Assembly: GCA_013398955.1 (NCBI GenBank)
Contig: VWPU01006261.1
Location: forward strand, 55,016-119,015
Direction: 5' to 3'
Length of the DNA stretch: 64,000 nucleotides
Source: Callaeas wilsoni
Lineage: Eukaryota > Chordata > Aves > Passeriformes > Callaeidae
The stretch's first letter is position 1; each line of letters begins with the position of its first letter. The notes under the pieces were generated by a model, which worked only from the letters and a program-made list of their open reading frames with translations, had not been told where the DNA came from and searched no databases. The position numbers were made by a program, and so were the translations under genes. Positions 1 through 11,790 of the stretch are shown one piece after another.

Positions 1-631
1 GACAGAGGCTTTTAAAGGGGGGGTAGAGTCTGTGTGCTTCTGCTCTGCAGGGGGAAGGGGGCAGAAAAGAGGTTTTAACAGCACAGTGTGGGGTGACCGG
101 AGCATCTCTGGCCCTGCCCGGGGCTGGAGGAGACACCTGACCTTCCCCTGCTGCCAGGGAAAGCAGTGCAGGTTTCCCTGTGGCCATGGAGGGAGGCTGA
201 GCAACATCCAGAGCCCCTGCTTGGGCATGGAGGGGGCTGGGGTTTGCCCGGGCACTGTTTCAGGATGTTTAAAGCCTCCGTGTGTGCATCCCACGGGAAG
301 TGGCTGGAAGCCATGCCCCAGGGCTAAAGGCTGGAAGCGGCTCCCAGAGCAGGCTGCGGGCAGGAGGGGAGGAACCACAGGAGCTCCATGTGCTGCAGCT
401 CTGCTCGTGTCAGCCCTCTCTGTGCCCGAGGTCGGTACATGGGGCAGAGCTCCCAGCCTTGGAAGCCTTCCTTATCCTTCTCCTGCACTTCCTCCTCCTC
501 CTCCTCCTCCTGCCGCCCAGACATGCTTGGAGGTCAGCTCAGGAGGGTGAGGTAACTGTGATGTCCATTCGCACACCTGATGTGGCTCCTGTTGTCCCCT
601 GCTCCCATGTTGCTCCCTCCTGTCCCCACAG
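1..631. other. ANKS1A: ANKS1A intron (left edge)
   Basis: Intronic DNA upstream of the first visible exon. It holds a CTC-rich run at about 489-510 and no exon I can support. The open frames here are GC-rich chance frames. Confidence 0.7.
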
Positions 632-730
632 GGCTGTAATGTCATGGAAGACCAGGACCTTCGGGATATCGGGATCGGTGACCCGCAGCACCGCCGGAAG
701 CTGCTCCAGGCTGCTCGCTCCCTCCCGAAG
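632..730 (+). CDS. ANKS1A: ANKS1A exon: end of SAM domain 1
   Basis: 33 codons between a ccacag acceptor and a gtcagc donor. The exon encodes the final SAM1 helices, including [13 protein letters not shown] and [14 protein letters not shown], which is typical SAM helix-5 wording. It is the first ANKS1A exon visible in the window. Confidence 0.95.
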
Positions 731-3700
731 GTCAGCACCAGCCGATGATGGGGCATTGCCAAGCGTGGCTGTGAACACAGGGGAGACAAAAGCCAGTCCC
801 TGCATCTCTGGCCATGGAGGAATCTCAGGGGCTGTGGGAAGGGTTTGGGGAATAGCAGGGAGGAGGAGGAGTATAGTGGTCTTCCAGGCTCTGTGGATGG
901 TGGCTGGGACTGTTCCTCCTGCCAGACTTGATCCCAAGCACATTCTTTGTTTATACAGTGATTTTGTTACTGACTAGTAAAGATGGCAATGGCCTGTAAA
1001 CTGATTTTCATTGACCCCATATCCCTTGGGATCCCAGCTCCTGCAGCTTTTAACACCTTTCTTGTGCTTTCACAGTTGAAACCCCTGGGCTGCGATGGGA
1101 ATAGCCAGCCATCAGTTCCTGCATGGCTCGACTCCCTAGGGCTGCAGGATTACATCCAGTCCTTCCTCTCGAGTGGCTACAGCTCTATCGACACTGTGAA
1201 AAACCTCTGGGAGCTCGAGATCGTAAACGTGAGTGTCGCCCCTCTCCTGCCAGGGTAGCGAGGTCCTGCCCCATTCCCTGGGGCTAGGACTTGCCACAAG
1301 TCTCTCAGAGTGGCTCTGTGCCCGTGGTGACCGTGATCTCTCCCTGCAGGTGCTGAAAGTGAACCTGCTGGGCCATCGGAAGAGGATCATCGCCTCGCTG
1401 GCAGACAGACCCTACGAGGAGCCACCAGCCAAGCCACCACGGTTCTCGCAGCTGAGAGTGAGTCCCTGCTCGTGGTTCCCTGCCTGGCTCGTGTGTCAGT
1501 GCTGGGAGAAATCTGGCCATGACCAGGGGAGTCCATTCAGCTGCTCACATCATCCTCTCCAGCCACCCAGGCAGCAAATGCTTGTGCAGAGGCAACCTTG
1601 TGATTGCAGTGAGTGGGGGCAAGATAATTCCAGCCCTTGCAGGTCAGCCTCTGGATGCTGACCCCATGGGAAAAGCCAGGCTGCCCCTTGGGATCAGGTG
1701 CCTGTACTGAGGGGGTGCAGGGTGCCAGTCCCACCTCTGCCCTGCACGGAGGGGAGCTCTGAGCCCACTTTCTTGCCTCTGTTTCCTGGTCAGAGATGTG
1801 GGAGCTTTCAGCAGGCAGGAGTGACCCAGCCTAGCTGGAGAGGGGCTGCAGCTGGGACTTGGTGTTTGATTGCACCCTTGGGATCCGGAGCCCTCTCCCT
1901 GGCCCGGCTGGGCTGCTGAGAGCCCCTGCTCTCGCTGCCAAGTAGCACTCCACGAGATTCGTGGATGTTGATTTTTGCTGCAGGAGTGGCAGCATTTGGA
2001 TGTCAGGCCCTTGTTATGGGGCTTGGCTGGGAGGTAAGCATCACATTCCCCGCTCTTCCTGAAAACTGGCTTTTGAGAGCTGAGTTTGGCAAAAGCTGCT
2101 GGGCTCAGAGCGACCCTGTGAGCTGAGGAATGGGGCAGCATGTCGTGCTGCCTCCTCCCAGAGATTGCTAATGAGCTTCCTGGAGCAGGAACTGGAGTGA
2201 TTAGAGTTTACCCATCCTAAACATCTGGTCCTTGCCCTGCTGCAAAGCTCTGCCCTCTTGGATTCCCAAAGCTTTCCAACCCAAACAGCCTTAGCTGAAG
2301 CGAGTTGGGCTGCTGTGTCCTGCTTGCTGACACGGGAATTTTTAGGAACTGGGTTCAAGTGTGAGAACAGAGAGAGTTCACACTGGTGCTGCACTAGGAG
2401 GGTGCCCAGTACTGACCCTGCACCTTCACCTGCTGCTCAACCCCCTGTGTCAGGCAGCAGGAGCCAAGGATCTGCACCGTGAGCCGGAGGAGACTGAAGG
2501 CAGCGGGGCTGAGGCGGGGATAGCGCTGCTTTGGTGCGGCTCAGCTGATTGAGATGCTGCCCGGGGAGGCTGGGTGGGAGAATGGGCCATTTGCAGCATT
2601 TCCTGGCGCTGCAGCTGGTGCGCTCCAGCGCTGGCTGCGGCGCGGGGGGCGGGCGGACGTCAATGGCAAATCAAGCGAGTGGGTTGAATGGGACTAATGC
2701 GGCCGCAGCTGTGCCGAGGCTCCGGCCGTGCCTGCGGGCCCTGGGCGCGCTCTGGCGGCGGCTCCCGGGGCTCCTGTGCTGGGCTGGCTGATCATCACCG
2801 CCCTCGGGTGCTTAGCTCAGTGCTTTAGGGGAGCCCGCCCCTCTGGAATCACCTTGCCCCCAGCCCGGCGTGTCCCCTGCCCTCCTGGGATGAGCTCACA
2901 TAGGCGTGCTGGGCAGAAGGGGCTGAGTACGTGGCTGAAGCCATCGTGCAGCAAATCAGGTGTCTCATGCAGAAGGTAAAGGGTGGGATTGGCACTGAGG
3001 CAGGAGCCCCCAGAGCAGGAGCTGACCCCGTTAGTCCACTCACTGCACCCTGTTTTGGGATGTAGAAGGAGGGATGGGGGGCACAGCACAGCCCAGGCTG
3101 ACTGGGACCCTTTGTGTTGTCTGCTCCTTCCAGTGCCAGGACTTGATGTCCCAGACGTCATCGCCCCTGAGCCAGAACGACTCCTGCACGGGCAGATCTG
3201 CCGATCTCCTGCTGCCCTCCGGGGACACTGCCAAGAGGCAACACGATCGTGGCACTGAGGTTGCCCCCTACTCCAGAGCTGAGCGCTACAAAGCACAGGT
3301 TAGTGGGTGCTTTTGCATGTCCTGGGGGCCCTCTGCACAGGCTCCTCCGTCTCTGGAGCTAGGGAGGAAGTAGGATGATGCAGGGAGGGAGCTGGTCAGG
3401 CTCAGCTTCCCTCAGACATTAGAGCCAGCAGCTCCTTTATTCCTCAGTTTCACCCCAAAAACAGATGGCTCACACTCCATCAGCACTGGCTGCCTCTGCC
3501 CAGCTCCTGGGGGACTTGGCCATTGCCAACTTCAATCCCCTCAGCTCAAAGAGCCCTCCTGAGAGCTGTTCCATCCCAGGTTGAACCTCTTGTGGCTTCA
3601 CATCCGTGTTTCTTCCCATGCAGGAGGACCGTCGGGAGTCCAAGCTAACCCTGCGGCCCCCCAGCCTGGCTGCCCCGTACGCCCCAGTCCAAAACTGGCA

Positions 3701-6700
3701 ACACCAGCCCGAGAAGCTCATCTTTGAGTCCTGCGGGTACGAGGCCAACGTAAGTGGCTTTTGGTTTGTGGGAGTGGCGAGGATGAGGAGGCTCTGGGGT
3801 GGGTCAGGCTGTTGAGTGTGGAGTCTCAGGGCAATGACATTGCCTTGGGATTGGCAGGATTTAACATCTCTCCCTCCATCACACAGTACTTGGGCTCCAT
3901 GTTGATCAAAGACCTCCGAGGGACAGAGTCTACACAGGACGCCTGTGCCAAGATGAGGGTACGGAGACGCTGGGGCCGGGGGCTGCACTCGCAGCCTGTG
4001 GTGGATGATGTGGATTGAGGAGGGGGGAAATTCAGTGGTTCCCCAAACCCTGTGAGCGCCCAGACCACCAAACAGGTGGTGCCACTGTCTCTGGTGAACT
4101 GCCTCTTCCCAGCATTGTTCCCAGTGCCTGGAAGGTCTGTGCAGTGCGAGAGTGGGTGTTTTCACTGGGGAAGTGGTGGCTGGGTTCTCTTCAGGTCCCT
4201 GTCCCTTCCCCTCTGCTTCCACCAGGAGCTAACTTTCCTCCTCCTGGTCCCAGATCCCCAAAACCTGCTGCATGGGCATGGGGGCCTCTGGGGTGGGCTG
4301 GAACAAGCCCATCCATTCCCAGTTGTTCACTTGAATGTTCTTCTTCCTGAAGAAATCCACGGAGCACATGAAGAAGATCCCAACCATAATCCTGTCCATC
4401 ACGTACAAAGGAGTGAAGTTCATCGATGCCTCCAACAAGGTGAGCTGCACGTGCCTCAAAGTCAGTGTCTGGAGGGACATGACCTGCAGTCTCACCTGCC
4501 TGGGGGCTGCAGGTCACTTTTTGTGGCTCCAGAAGCCACAGCTGGTCCTGAGGAGCTTCTGGGGCTGGGGCAGAATACCAAGGTGGTGATGGTTACCTGA
4601 GTGCCGAAGGCTTGGCAGACTGGCTGCTTGTGGACCATGTTGCCATTTATTCCTGCCATGGGAGGGAGCTGGGACTGGTCTGGCTGGGAGATTCCCCTTC
4701 CCCGTCCCCAGGACTCCCTCCACAGCCACTGTTTGCTGGGTGTATTTGCCATCCCCAGAAGGGTGACGGGTGCTTGTGGTTGACCCCGGCAGAATGTCAT
4801 TGCTGAGCACGAGATCCGGAACATCTCCTGTGCTGCTCAGGACCCTGAGGATCTCTGCACATTTGCCTACATCACCAAGGACCTGCAAACCAGCCATCAC
4901 TACTGCCATGTCTTCAGCACTGTGGATGTGGTGAGTGCATTGTCATGTCACATCTCCCAGTCCTTCACAGCCCATTTGTTTCATCCCTCAGCTTTATTGG
5001 CTAGTCACAGACTGCTCCTTTCCAGGGTTTTTTCACCCATTTTTACTATAAAGTAGTGTTGGTTCCAAATGCCTGTACTTTGGACCTCTGTGGACAAAGA
5101 GAGTATTTGTCTGGCTTCGTTACTGCCGTCTCCAGCGCTGAATAAAGCAGGGCAGGAGCTTTCCCTCCTGGGGAATGTGCCATGCACAAACCCCTACATG
5201 CTCTCAATTATGTTGAGCATAATGGGCTGATTTAACAACCTTTTAACTCAGAGAGGGTAGAAGCGTGATTTGCTTTTATACTTGGGCAGAATCAGAATTG
5301 CACAACACTTCTGGGCTATTTTTCTTTACGCTGCAGAACTGCAGTGCTGATGGGGCTTTACAGGTGGGCAAGGGGTCCTGGGCAGGGGCCCTGGGGGAGG
5401 CAGCGTGGTCTCAGCTCCCCCACATCAGGAGCTCAGTGGCTTTGCCAGGGACACAGCAGGATGTGACCTGCTGACAGGAAGGCACCGGCTCTGCCAAGGT
5501 CTGTGACCCCAGAGCAGCTGCTGAGCACAGGGGGACTGCACACAGGGTGATCTGACAGCTTTGTGCTCTCTGTGTTCTCTCAAAGAACCTGACGTACGAG
5601 ATCATCCTCACGTTGGGGCAGGCGTTCGAGGTCGCCTACCAGCTCGCCCTGCAAGCCCAGAGGGCAAAGCCTCTGGGTGCTGGAGCAGGAGAAATGATTG
5701 AAACAAAATCTTCCAAACCGGTGCCTAAACCACGAGCAGGCATGAGGAAATCCGCGGTACGTGTGTGCGGGCAGGAGCGACCTGGGCTGAGCTGGGGGTT
5801 CCTGTGGGCACCACACCCCTACACCTCCCCTGGGTGGTGGGGGGAGCCCACATGTGGTCCAGGTGCCGGTCCTGCTGTGGGGTTGGGGCTTCTCCTGGTA
5901 GCAGGAGGGCAGGCAGAGGTGGAAATGGCCCAGGTGGGATGGGGCTTAAGTGCCCTGCTGGGTCCAGCACAGTTTCCACGTGCAAACCCTGCAGAGCCGC
6001 AGTGAGATCCATAGGTGAGCTCAGTATGGGATTCCCCATAGCCAAAACCAGCCAAGACTGGAGCTGCTGAGGAGCAGGGACTGCTGCATAAGCCACTGCC
6101 TTCCTTTAATGTCTCCTTTTGTCTGTGTTCTGCTTGCTCCCCCCACTCAGGTGCCGCTCCCTCCCGACACCCGCTGTTGTTACTGTCACACCTGTACAAC
6201 ACACCGCCCCTCCTACCTGCCGCTGCAGTCTGTTAGTCCTGGAGCGAAGGTCTTTTTACCCTTCTTCCTGCCATCCTCCCTTCCGAACCGACCCGGGCTG
6301 CCTCCCCACTTCCTGTGTCTCCCGCTGTGCCCCCGTGTCCTGCCTCGCTGTTGTTCCTCCCCCTGCTCGTTCTGGCCCACGCTGGGGGTTCAGATGAACC
6401 CCGGGGATCTGCCCTGCCACCCGCCCCCGCTGATGCAGTGTGGCAGCTCTCAGCTAACCCTGCTGCTCCTGCTGGGGTGGTAACTTCCCCGTGGCACCCT
6501 GATTTAGCAGGACAAGAGGAAGGACCCGTGCTTGGTCAGGAGGGTAAATCATGTGGGAGCTCACCTGCCAGGAGCTGTCTCCCTCTGTCCCGTTTCTGTA
6601 GCGCTCCGTTTTTCATGCTTGTTTGAGATGAGCGAAGCTGTCGCTGATGGTGACAGGGACTCGCAGCCTAATGCAGGGAGTCGTCTTGGAGTGCTGGGTT

Positions 6701-7012
6701 GAGACTGACGTGGCCAGACATGTTTTAGCTTTGAAGGACTCAAATGGCCTCCCCAGCAAGAGCTGCTTCCTTGCACACGTGCATATTTTTGGGATGGGCA
6801 ACAGGCAGGCAGGCGCTCCGTGCTTTGAATCCCCGTTTGCTCTGTCCCAGCAGCATGGGTGTCCTAACATGCCCTGTCTCCTTACTTTCTAGCTGGATCC
6901 CCCTGAAGTGGACCAAGACTCCCAGTCTCATGCCAGTGTCTCCTGGGTCGTGGACCCCAAGCAGGACTCCAAGCGGACCCTCAGCACTAAGTATGAGACC
7001 ACTATCTTCTAA
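632..7012 (+). CDS. ANKS1A: ANKS1A, 3' part (ten coding exons; 5' part lies left of the window)
   Basis: This is the C-terminal 412 residues of ankyrin repeat and SAM domain-containing protein 1A (Odin), a cytoplasmic adaptor that binds Eph receptors through its SAM domains and EGFR-type tails through its PTB domain. The coding join is 632-730, 1076-1228, 1350-1457, 3134-3298, 3624-3749, 3887-3958, 4353-4439, 4793-4930, 5586-5756 and 6893-7012. Every exon is a multiple of three, all junctions are phase 0, and all introns are GT-AG. The order is the end of SAM1, SAM2 ([10 protein letters not shown]), a serine-rich linker, the PTB domain ([11 protein letters not shown] through [12 protein letters not shown] and [15 protein letters not shown]) and a tail with KPVPKPR. 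Ankyrin repeats are not in the window. Introns of 300-700 bases at 731-1075, 3299-3623, 3959-4352, 4440-4792 and 4931-5585 hold nothing else I recognise. The paralogue ANKS1B is the main alternative; the SAM and linker wording fits ANKS1A better. Confidence 0.96.
1076..1228 (+). CDS. ANKS1A: ANKS1A exon: inter-SAM linker and first part of SAM2
   Basis: 51 codons, cacag acceptor, gtgagt donor, phase 0. Contains [20 protein letters not shown], the SAM helix 1 and 2 signature, followed by [17 protein letters not shown]. Confidence 0.96.
1350..1457 (+). CDS. ANKS1A: ANKS1A exon: end of SAM2
   Basis: 36 codons, ctgcag acceptor, gtgagt donor. [17 protein letters not shown] completes SAM2 (the GHR(K/R)-I-I pattern of the last helix). 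A proline-rich [16 protein letters not shown] linker follows. Confidence 0.96.
1458..3133. other. ANKS1A: ANKS1A intron between the SAM2 and linker exons
   Basis: The intron is 1.7 kb and phase 0. It contains a GC- and CpG-rich block at about 2620-2810, listed separately. Nothing else is recognised. Confidence 0.75.
2620..2810. promoter_or_regulatory. Intragenic CpG-rich block with a CRE-type half site
   Basis: A locally CpG-dense stretch (gcgcggggggcgggcgg, gcggccgc, ctggcggcggctcccgg) with GACGTCA at 2656-2662. It could be an internal promoter for a PTB-only transcript or simply a CpG-rich enhancer. No first exon with a good donor is evident. Confidence 0.3.
3134..3298 (+). CDS. ANKS1A: ANKS1A exon: serine-rich linker before the PTB domain
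   Basis: 55 codons, ttccag acceptor, gttagt donor. Begins [18 protein letters not shown]. It is low-complexity, likely disordered linker. Its second half is the part least like my recollection of the mammalian protein. Confidence 0.94.
3624..3749 (+). CDS. ANKS1A: ANKS1A exon: PTB domain entry
   Basis: 42 codons, atgcag acceptor, gtaagt donor. [18 protein letters not shown] leads into [14 protein letters not shown], the first PTB strand. Confidence 0.96.
3887..3958 (+). CDS. ANKS1A: ANKS1A exon: PTB domain
   Basis: 24 codons, cacag acceptor, gtacgg donor. [20 protein letters not shown] is the PTB beta-strand and helix segment (YLGS motif). Confidence 0.96.
4353..4439 (+). CDS. ANKS1A: ANKS1A exon: PTB domain
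   Basis: 29 codons, ctgaag acceptor, gtgagc donor. [20 protein letters not shown] matches the central PTB strands. Confidence 0.96.
4793..4930 (+). CDS. ANKS1A: ANKS1A exon: PTB domain
   Basis: 46 codons, ggcag acceptor, gtgagt donor. [20 protein letters not shown] and [12 protein letters not shown] are PTB core strands that contribute to the NPxY-binding groove. Confidence 0.97.
5586..5756 (+). CDS. ANKS1A: ANKS1A exon: PTB C-terminal helix and basic tail
   Basis: 57 codons, caaag acceptor, gtacgt donor. [20 protein letters not shown] is the last PTB strand and amphipathic helix. The exon then carries [14 protein letters not shown], a proline/basic segment. Confidence 0.97.
6151..6249 (+). 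CDS. Candidate in-frame cassette exon of ANKS1A (uncertain)
   Basis: Within the 5757-6892 intron, a strong pyrimidine tract and cactcag acceptor precede 33 open codons that end AAG/gtcttt. The segment is phase 0 at both ends, so inclusion would preserve frame. It would encode [15 protein letters not shown] and further residues. The donor is weak and I do not recognise the peptide. Confidence 0.2.
6893..7012 (+). CDS. ANKS1A: ANKS1A terminal coding exon with stop
   Basis: 39 codons plus TAA at 7010-7012, after a ttctag acceptor. [20 protein letters not shown] is the ANKS1A tail. The frame then reads TKYETTIF and stops. The same terminal wording is known from ANKS1B (AIDA-1), and TIF fits a class I PDZ ligand (T at -2, hydrophobic at 0). 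A possible donor, ACTAA/GTATGA, starts at 6991; using it would give a shorter tail. Confidence 0.93.
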   Translation: MDPPEVDQDSQSHASVSWVVDPKQDSKRTLSTKYETTIF

Positions 7013-10000
7013 AGCAAACGCCCGCGCCCGCCCCGTCTAACCGTGCCTTTGCGATCTGATCTGTCTGCTCTTCTAAACTCCCTCTTCCTCCAGCTGCTCG
7101 CCCTGAGCCCGCGTAGGCACCGCGTCCAAGGCAGCAGCACTTAGGAGACTGTAGACTTAAACGGCTTTTGTACCCGATCGCTGCTGAACACTGTGAATCT
7201 CCTTACTCGGAAACAAGGGTAACGCGCTGTAGCTGCCCGTGAGGCGGGAGGAGCAGAGAGGGCAGGCTGGCAGTCGGAGATGTGGATCCAGGAAAGCCGC
7301 CCACCGTTTTCACGTCTTCCCCCCTCGCTCTGGCACTGTGAATCTCTGGGGCAATGTGACACTCCCCAGGCCTTTTTTTTCTATCTCACCTTGTCCTCGG
7401 ACTGATGGAGACCTCTTGTCTCCGCGGTGCACACACTCCCTCCTCCTAGATCCTCCTCTTCCCGACTGAGCCACGGCTGTGTACTGTTCAGTGAACTCAC
7501 CTCTCCTTCCCTGCCAGTCGAACCGACACTAACCACTGTGATGCTCCCTGCAAATAACACACGGGCACTTCCATTTCCTCACGGCGACCCTTGCCCACAG
7601 TCTCCCTCCTCAAAGCCTGGCGCAGAACCTGCTCTGGGTGGTGGGGGAGCGTTGGTTTGGGCCGGGCGTGATTGTTCCCACTGTGAGCTCTGTCCCCTCA
7701 GAGATGAGAGGGGGGTTGGTTGCATGCATTTCAGTCCCTTGTAGGTTTTTCTTCCCCTCATAGTCCTTGTGTTTACACTCACCAGACTTCTCGTGAGTGC
7801 TGGGTGTAGTTCTCACGTGGCAGCCTGTGGTTAAGCTTCCAAAGGCACATGTTGTTAGCCCCGGGCTGGGGAGGGGAGGTGTCAGCTGGACACCACAAGC
7901 AGCATCAGCAGGGAGAGGTCAGGGAGCAGCCCTGGGTTATTTGCCCCTGGTGTTAGGGCCAGCAGCAGCTTGTCTGAGTTTTGCTGTGGCTTTGGAGCTG
8001 CTGGCTCAGAGTTTCTGTTTCCCCTTACCTGCAGTGAAATCTGATGTTTCAAAGTCCTTATTTAGCTCTTTCTCAGGAATGAGTTTGATTTCCCAAGTCA
8101 TTTGCGACTTAATGGCAAACTGACCTCAGACTGAGGGCTCAGCTAGTGAGAACCCAGCGAGAGGACTAAAAGTAAAAGTGTTGTCTTAAAGCAGAAAAAC
8201 AAAGGAAAGCTCAGTCTAGTACATACATCTCATGTGCCACAGAGCCAGCACTGCCCAGGGGCTGCAGTGCCACCCTGCCAGCCCAGGCCTTGTGGACAGC
8301 AGAACATTGCTGTGCCTGAGGTGCTCCAGGAGGTTGGGTTTCAGTTCCATCAGCACCTTTCCAAGCTGTAAGAGTGCCCTGAAGGTTTCTGTGTCCCTCT
8401 TCAGAGAAACTCGCTTCCTGGTGTGGGTGGCAGAGCAGTTTTTACGTGTAGGTGTTCCCCACGCAGCTGCCACGCGTCCGCCCAGTGTCAGGGGGTCTGA
8501 GCTCTTCACCTCCCCCTGCTCTCAGCTGGGAAGGGCAGGTCCCTCCGCGCCCCCTAAATCCGGGTCACGAGAGCATGTGCCTTTCTAAGGATGACCAAAC
8601 CCAGCGGGGATCACAGGCAGCCCTGCCCAAACCGCGCCGCTGCCGCTCTGTGTCCGTAGCCCTGATGGTTTTTGTGTCCCATCTCCGGGCCGTTCACCTC
8701 GCCTTTCCCAGCACGTGTTTTTGTATGACTCGGAAATTCATTCCATTATCTTCCTTTCTGTTTGCCTCTGCGAAGCTGAGCTCCGGGCAGCCGTCTCCTA
8801 CCACGGGATGTAGTAGCGGGGCAGAGACCTGGGATGCAGTGGCCTCCTGACGTGAAGATCATCTCCCTCTGGCACGGGTGGCTGCCTCGGAGTGGGTGCG
8901 TGGCTGCTCGGTGAGGGCTCCCAGAGCAGAGGGGGGCAGGGACCCAGCCTCCGCCGAGGAAAGCCGCTCTCTCCATTCCTAGCGAAGGAAAACTCGAGAC
9001 TCGGAGGCCAAGAGCGATGTCGCCTTTTCTAGTTTGAGACAAAACATCTTTCGACCCGTTTCTTTTTTAACGAAGTGACACAGAGCAAATCCGGTTCACG
9101 GTTTCAATGTAGTGCTGCAGCTTTTTGGTGAGGAAAAAAAAAAAACAAAGAAATTTTTATTTACTGAGAATCCCGCAGTCCGGCGAGGAGCACGATAGAA
9201 AGTCTTAGCAGGGGCATGGTGTGTGCTTTTCTGACGGTACTTACTCTGCTTCAGCTCTGGGTGAACAGGAGAGAACGCCACATTCTTGGAGATTGCTTTC
9301 TCCCGTGCGAGAACCTGGTGGGGTAAGTCTGCATCCTGTTCTCCAAGCCACTCCACGCTTTTGTAGCAAACGGAAGTAACTTGAGGAAAAGAATCTGCAA
9401 AGGATCTTTCACCCCAGAGCGGCTGTGGCCAATATCCCCGATGGTACAAAGCTTCCTTATCCCCCGAACTGTCGTGTTGCAATACTTGACATTTCTATGG
9501 CAAGGACCCTGTTTCTTCCCATTTCCGCACTGAATTCCTGGGGACGACTCCCTGCTCCAGCCTCTGTGCACCTGTCTTGTTTTTAAATGCAGTTATGCCC
9601 TGAAGGGTTGGGGTTTTTTTAAGTATATTCAATTGTGATTTAGCACTTTTTTTGATACTAGCTCATTATTTAATTAGTGCAACAGTTTCAGAAGATGAAC
9701 AAATAAGGAGTTAAATTTTGGGCATTACACTGAAACAGTCCATCCCCAAGGACAAACCACATCAGCCTGAGGGTGGCTTGGCCCTGTCCGAGCCCAGTGT
9801 CCCCAAAGACACCACCTCAAAGGTGCTGTGTGCTTGCTTTTATTCTGAATTACAGAGTGTTTCACAATGGTTTGGGCTGTGACTGACATGTTTTCAGACT
9901 GTTCCCCTCTGGGGAGAATGTTAAAACGGTTGTGATTTGAATTCTTCAGATGCAAAATGTAGCGCAGCGTGTCCGTCGTGATCTCGTCAGGCCCTGTCAG

Positions 10001-11790
10001 GGCTGTGGGACCTGCTGCCGCACAGGAATGCTGTGCCCGAGTAATTCCTGTTTAACTCCAGTTGCTGCTGTATGTCAGGATTTCCTTTAGTCTCTCTCAC
10101 CAGTGAGGCTGGGAGGGAAGTGAACCATAATCCCAAGGGCACAGACCTGTAAAGGATTGGGAAGGGGGAGTGGAGATTTTGGGTTAAGTCGATGAATTTA
10201 GGAAACTTAACATTCCTTGTTATGCACATGTTGCAATTCATACTGGTGTAAGTGTAAATATTTGGTGTGTTGGCAACAAGTCTTTGATGAAATTGCAAAT
10301 TGAACCTCTGCTTGGGAGGAGGGACACCTTTCCTTTCTGACGTGAGCTTTTTGGAGGTTGGCTTGGAGGTGATGTGGTGATGAAGACTCCAATCTTCAGG
10401 CACTGGGCTCGGTGACCCTGGTGGTCCGTTCCAGCCCCACGTGTAAACCTGTGGTTGTCTTTAGTGATCCATTCTTTAGCCAGATACTCCCTTTCTCACC
10501 TCGCAGACAGAGCAGTTGTTTTGGCAGTTCAGTGTGGTGGGCTCTCTCGAGGGACTCGGTGCTGGAGACTGACCCCGGGCCCTGCAGTCGCTGGCTCCCT
10601 TCACCCACCCACTGTGCAGTATTCGGGCTCTTCCTCCCTGCAGGGTTTTGTGCTATCTGGAGGAAAGTGCCCCAAATTTCTGGTGCTGAACATGACATTG
10701 CATCCAACTGCATCTGCTGTATTACCTGCCTGGGAGGAGCTGGGGCTGCCCCGGGCCTTGTTCCTCTCTTTAAAGACAGATTGTGTTTCACAGACTTTGG
10801 TTTGTGGGCTGAGCCCTCACTCACGGCCGGCAAACGCAGTTGCCGAGTTTTGTCTTTCTTTTTATAGGAGGGGATGAATTTTTTTTTTCAAATTGAAGAT
10901 GCTTTATCCTTTTTTTTATTTTGTGTTTACAAAGAAAAAAAAAAAAAACAGCGCTAATCTTAGCTGTTCAAGCTGACTTTAAACTTGCTTTGGGATTGTT
11001 CTTTTTAGAAGAAATTATGCAACTTTTTTGGGGTGCACGCCTGTCCCCCCTCCCAGGGAGAAGATGCGGCACCTTCCAGGCTGTACCTGTAGTGAAGTCT
11101 GTACCTTCAGGAGGCTGCTGAGACACAGAGCAGATGCCAAAAAGCCCCGAACACGTCCCGTTCTGTGTGTAGCTGAGGTGGAGCCAGTGCTTTAATGCTC
11201 CTTCCACCCACCTCAGAAGTTTCCAGCAGCAGCAGCATTTCCCCGGCTCGGCTCAGATCCGTGTTTTGGAGCTGGCACAGCGCTCACAACGCTGCCGCGT
11301 TGCAAAGATCTCCCTTGTAGGTCTCACATTGGTATTACCTTAAATTTTTTTTCCCAAAAGGAAAGTACCTGTGCTGTTCTCGCTAAGTCAACCCAGCTCA
11401 GACGTTTTTCTTACCCACAGAAGAATAACCTGGGATTCCCTGACAGGGCAGAGACAGTCGAGTTCAGTTTGCAATGTGGACATTTTTGCTAATTGTGATG
11501 TATGGCAGTGGGGCTGATTTGTAATACAAATGTTATTTAATCTGTCTGTATTTTGATACTTGAATTTCCTTTTATTTCCTGTATATACAATTGTTAATCT
11601 GTTCAAATTTGTCTGAATTTTAAACATCTTGTGGTACCAAACATAACCAATCTGTGCAACAACATAGACTGACCTCACTACAACAAGGCGAGATTGTAAA
11701 TATTCCTGGGCTTCCAGCAGTCGTTTTGTTGTTTTCATAACTGTACAACTTAGAACAGACCGAATTAATAAACAACCTTAGACACACGTG
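7013..11790 (+). other. ANKS1A: ANKS1A 3'UTR
   Basis: About 4.8 kb with no splice-supported coding sequence after the stop. It ends near an AATAAA at 11767-11772, followed by GT-rich DNA that suits a downstream cleavage element. A-rich tracts occur at about 9129-9142 and 10935-10950. Transcript continuity along the whole length is inferred, not shown. Confidence 0.65.
11767..11772 (+). terminator. ANKS1A: ANKS1A poly(A) signal
   Basis: AATAAA followed within about 30 bases by tgtgtgctgttgtgtgtgg, a GU-rich downstream element. This is the best-formed poly(A) site after the ANKS1A stop. Confidence 0.7.

Noticed and set aside
10395..10445. Possible CR1 retrotransposon 3' fragment (ctcggtgaccctggtggtccgttcc-like wording)
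   Set aside because: The resemblance to the CR1 tail is short and diverged, and no terminal 8-base repeat is visible. A RepeatMasker run would decide.
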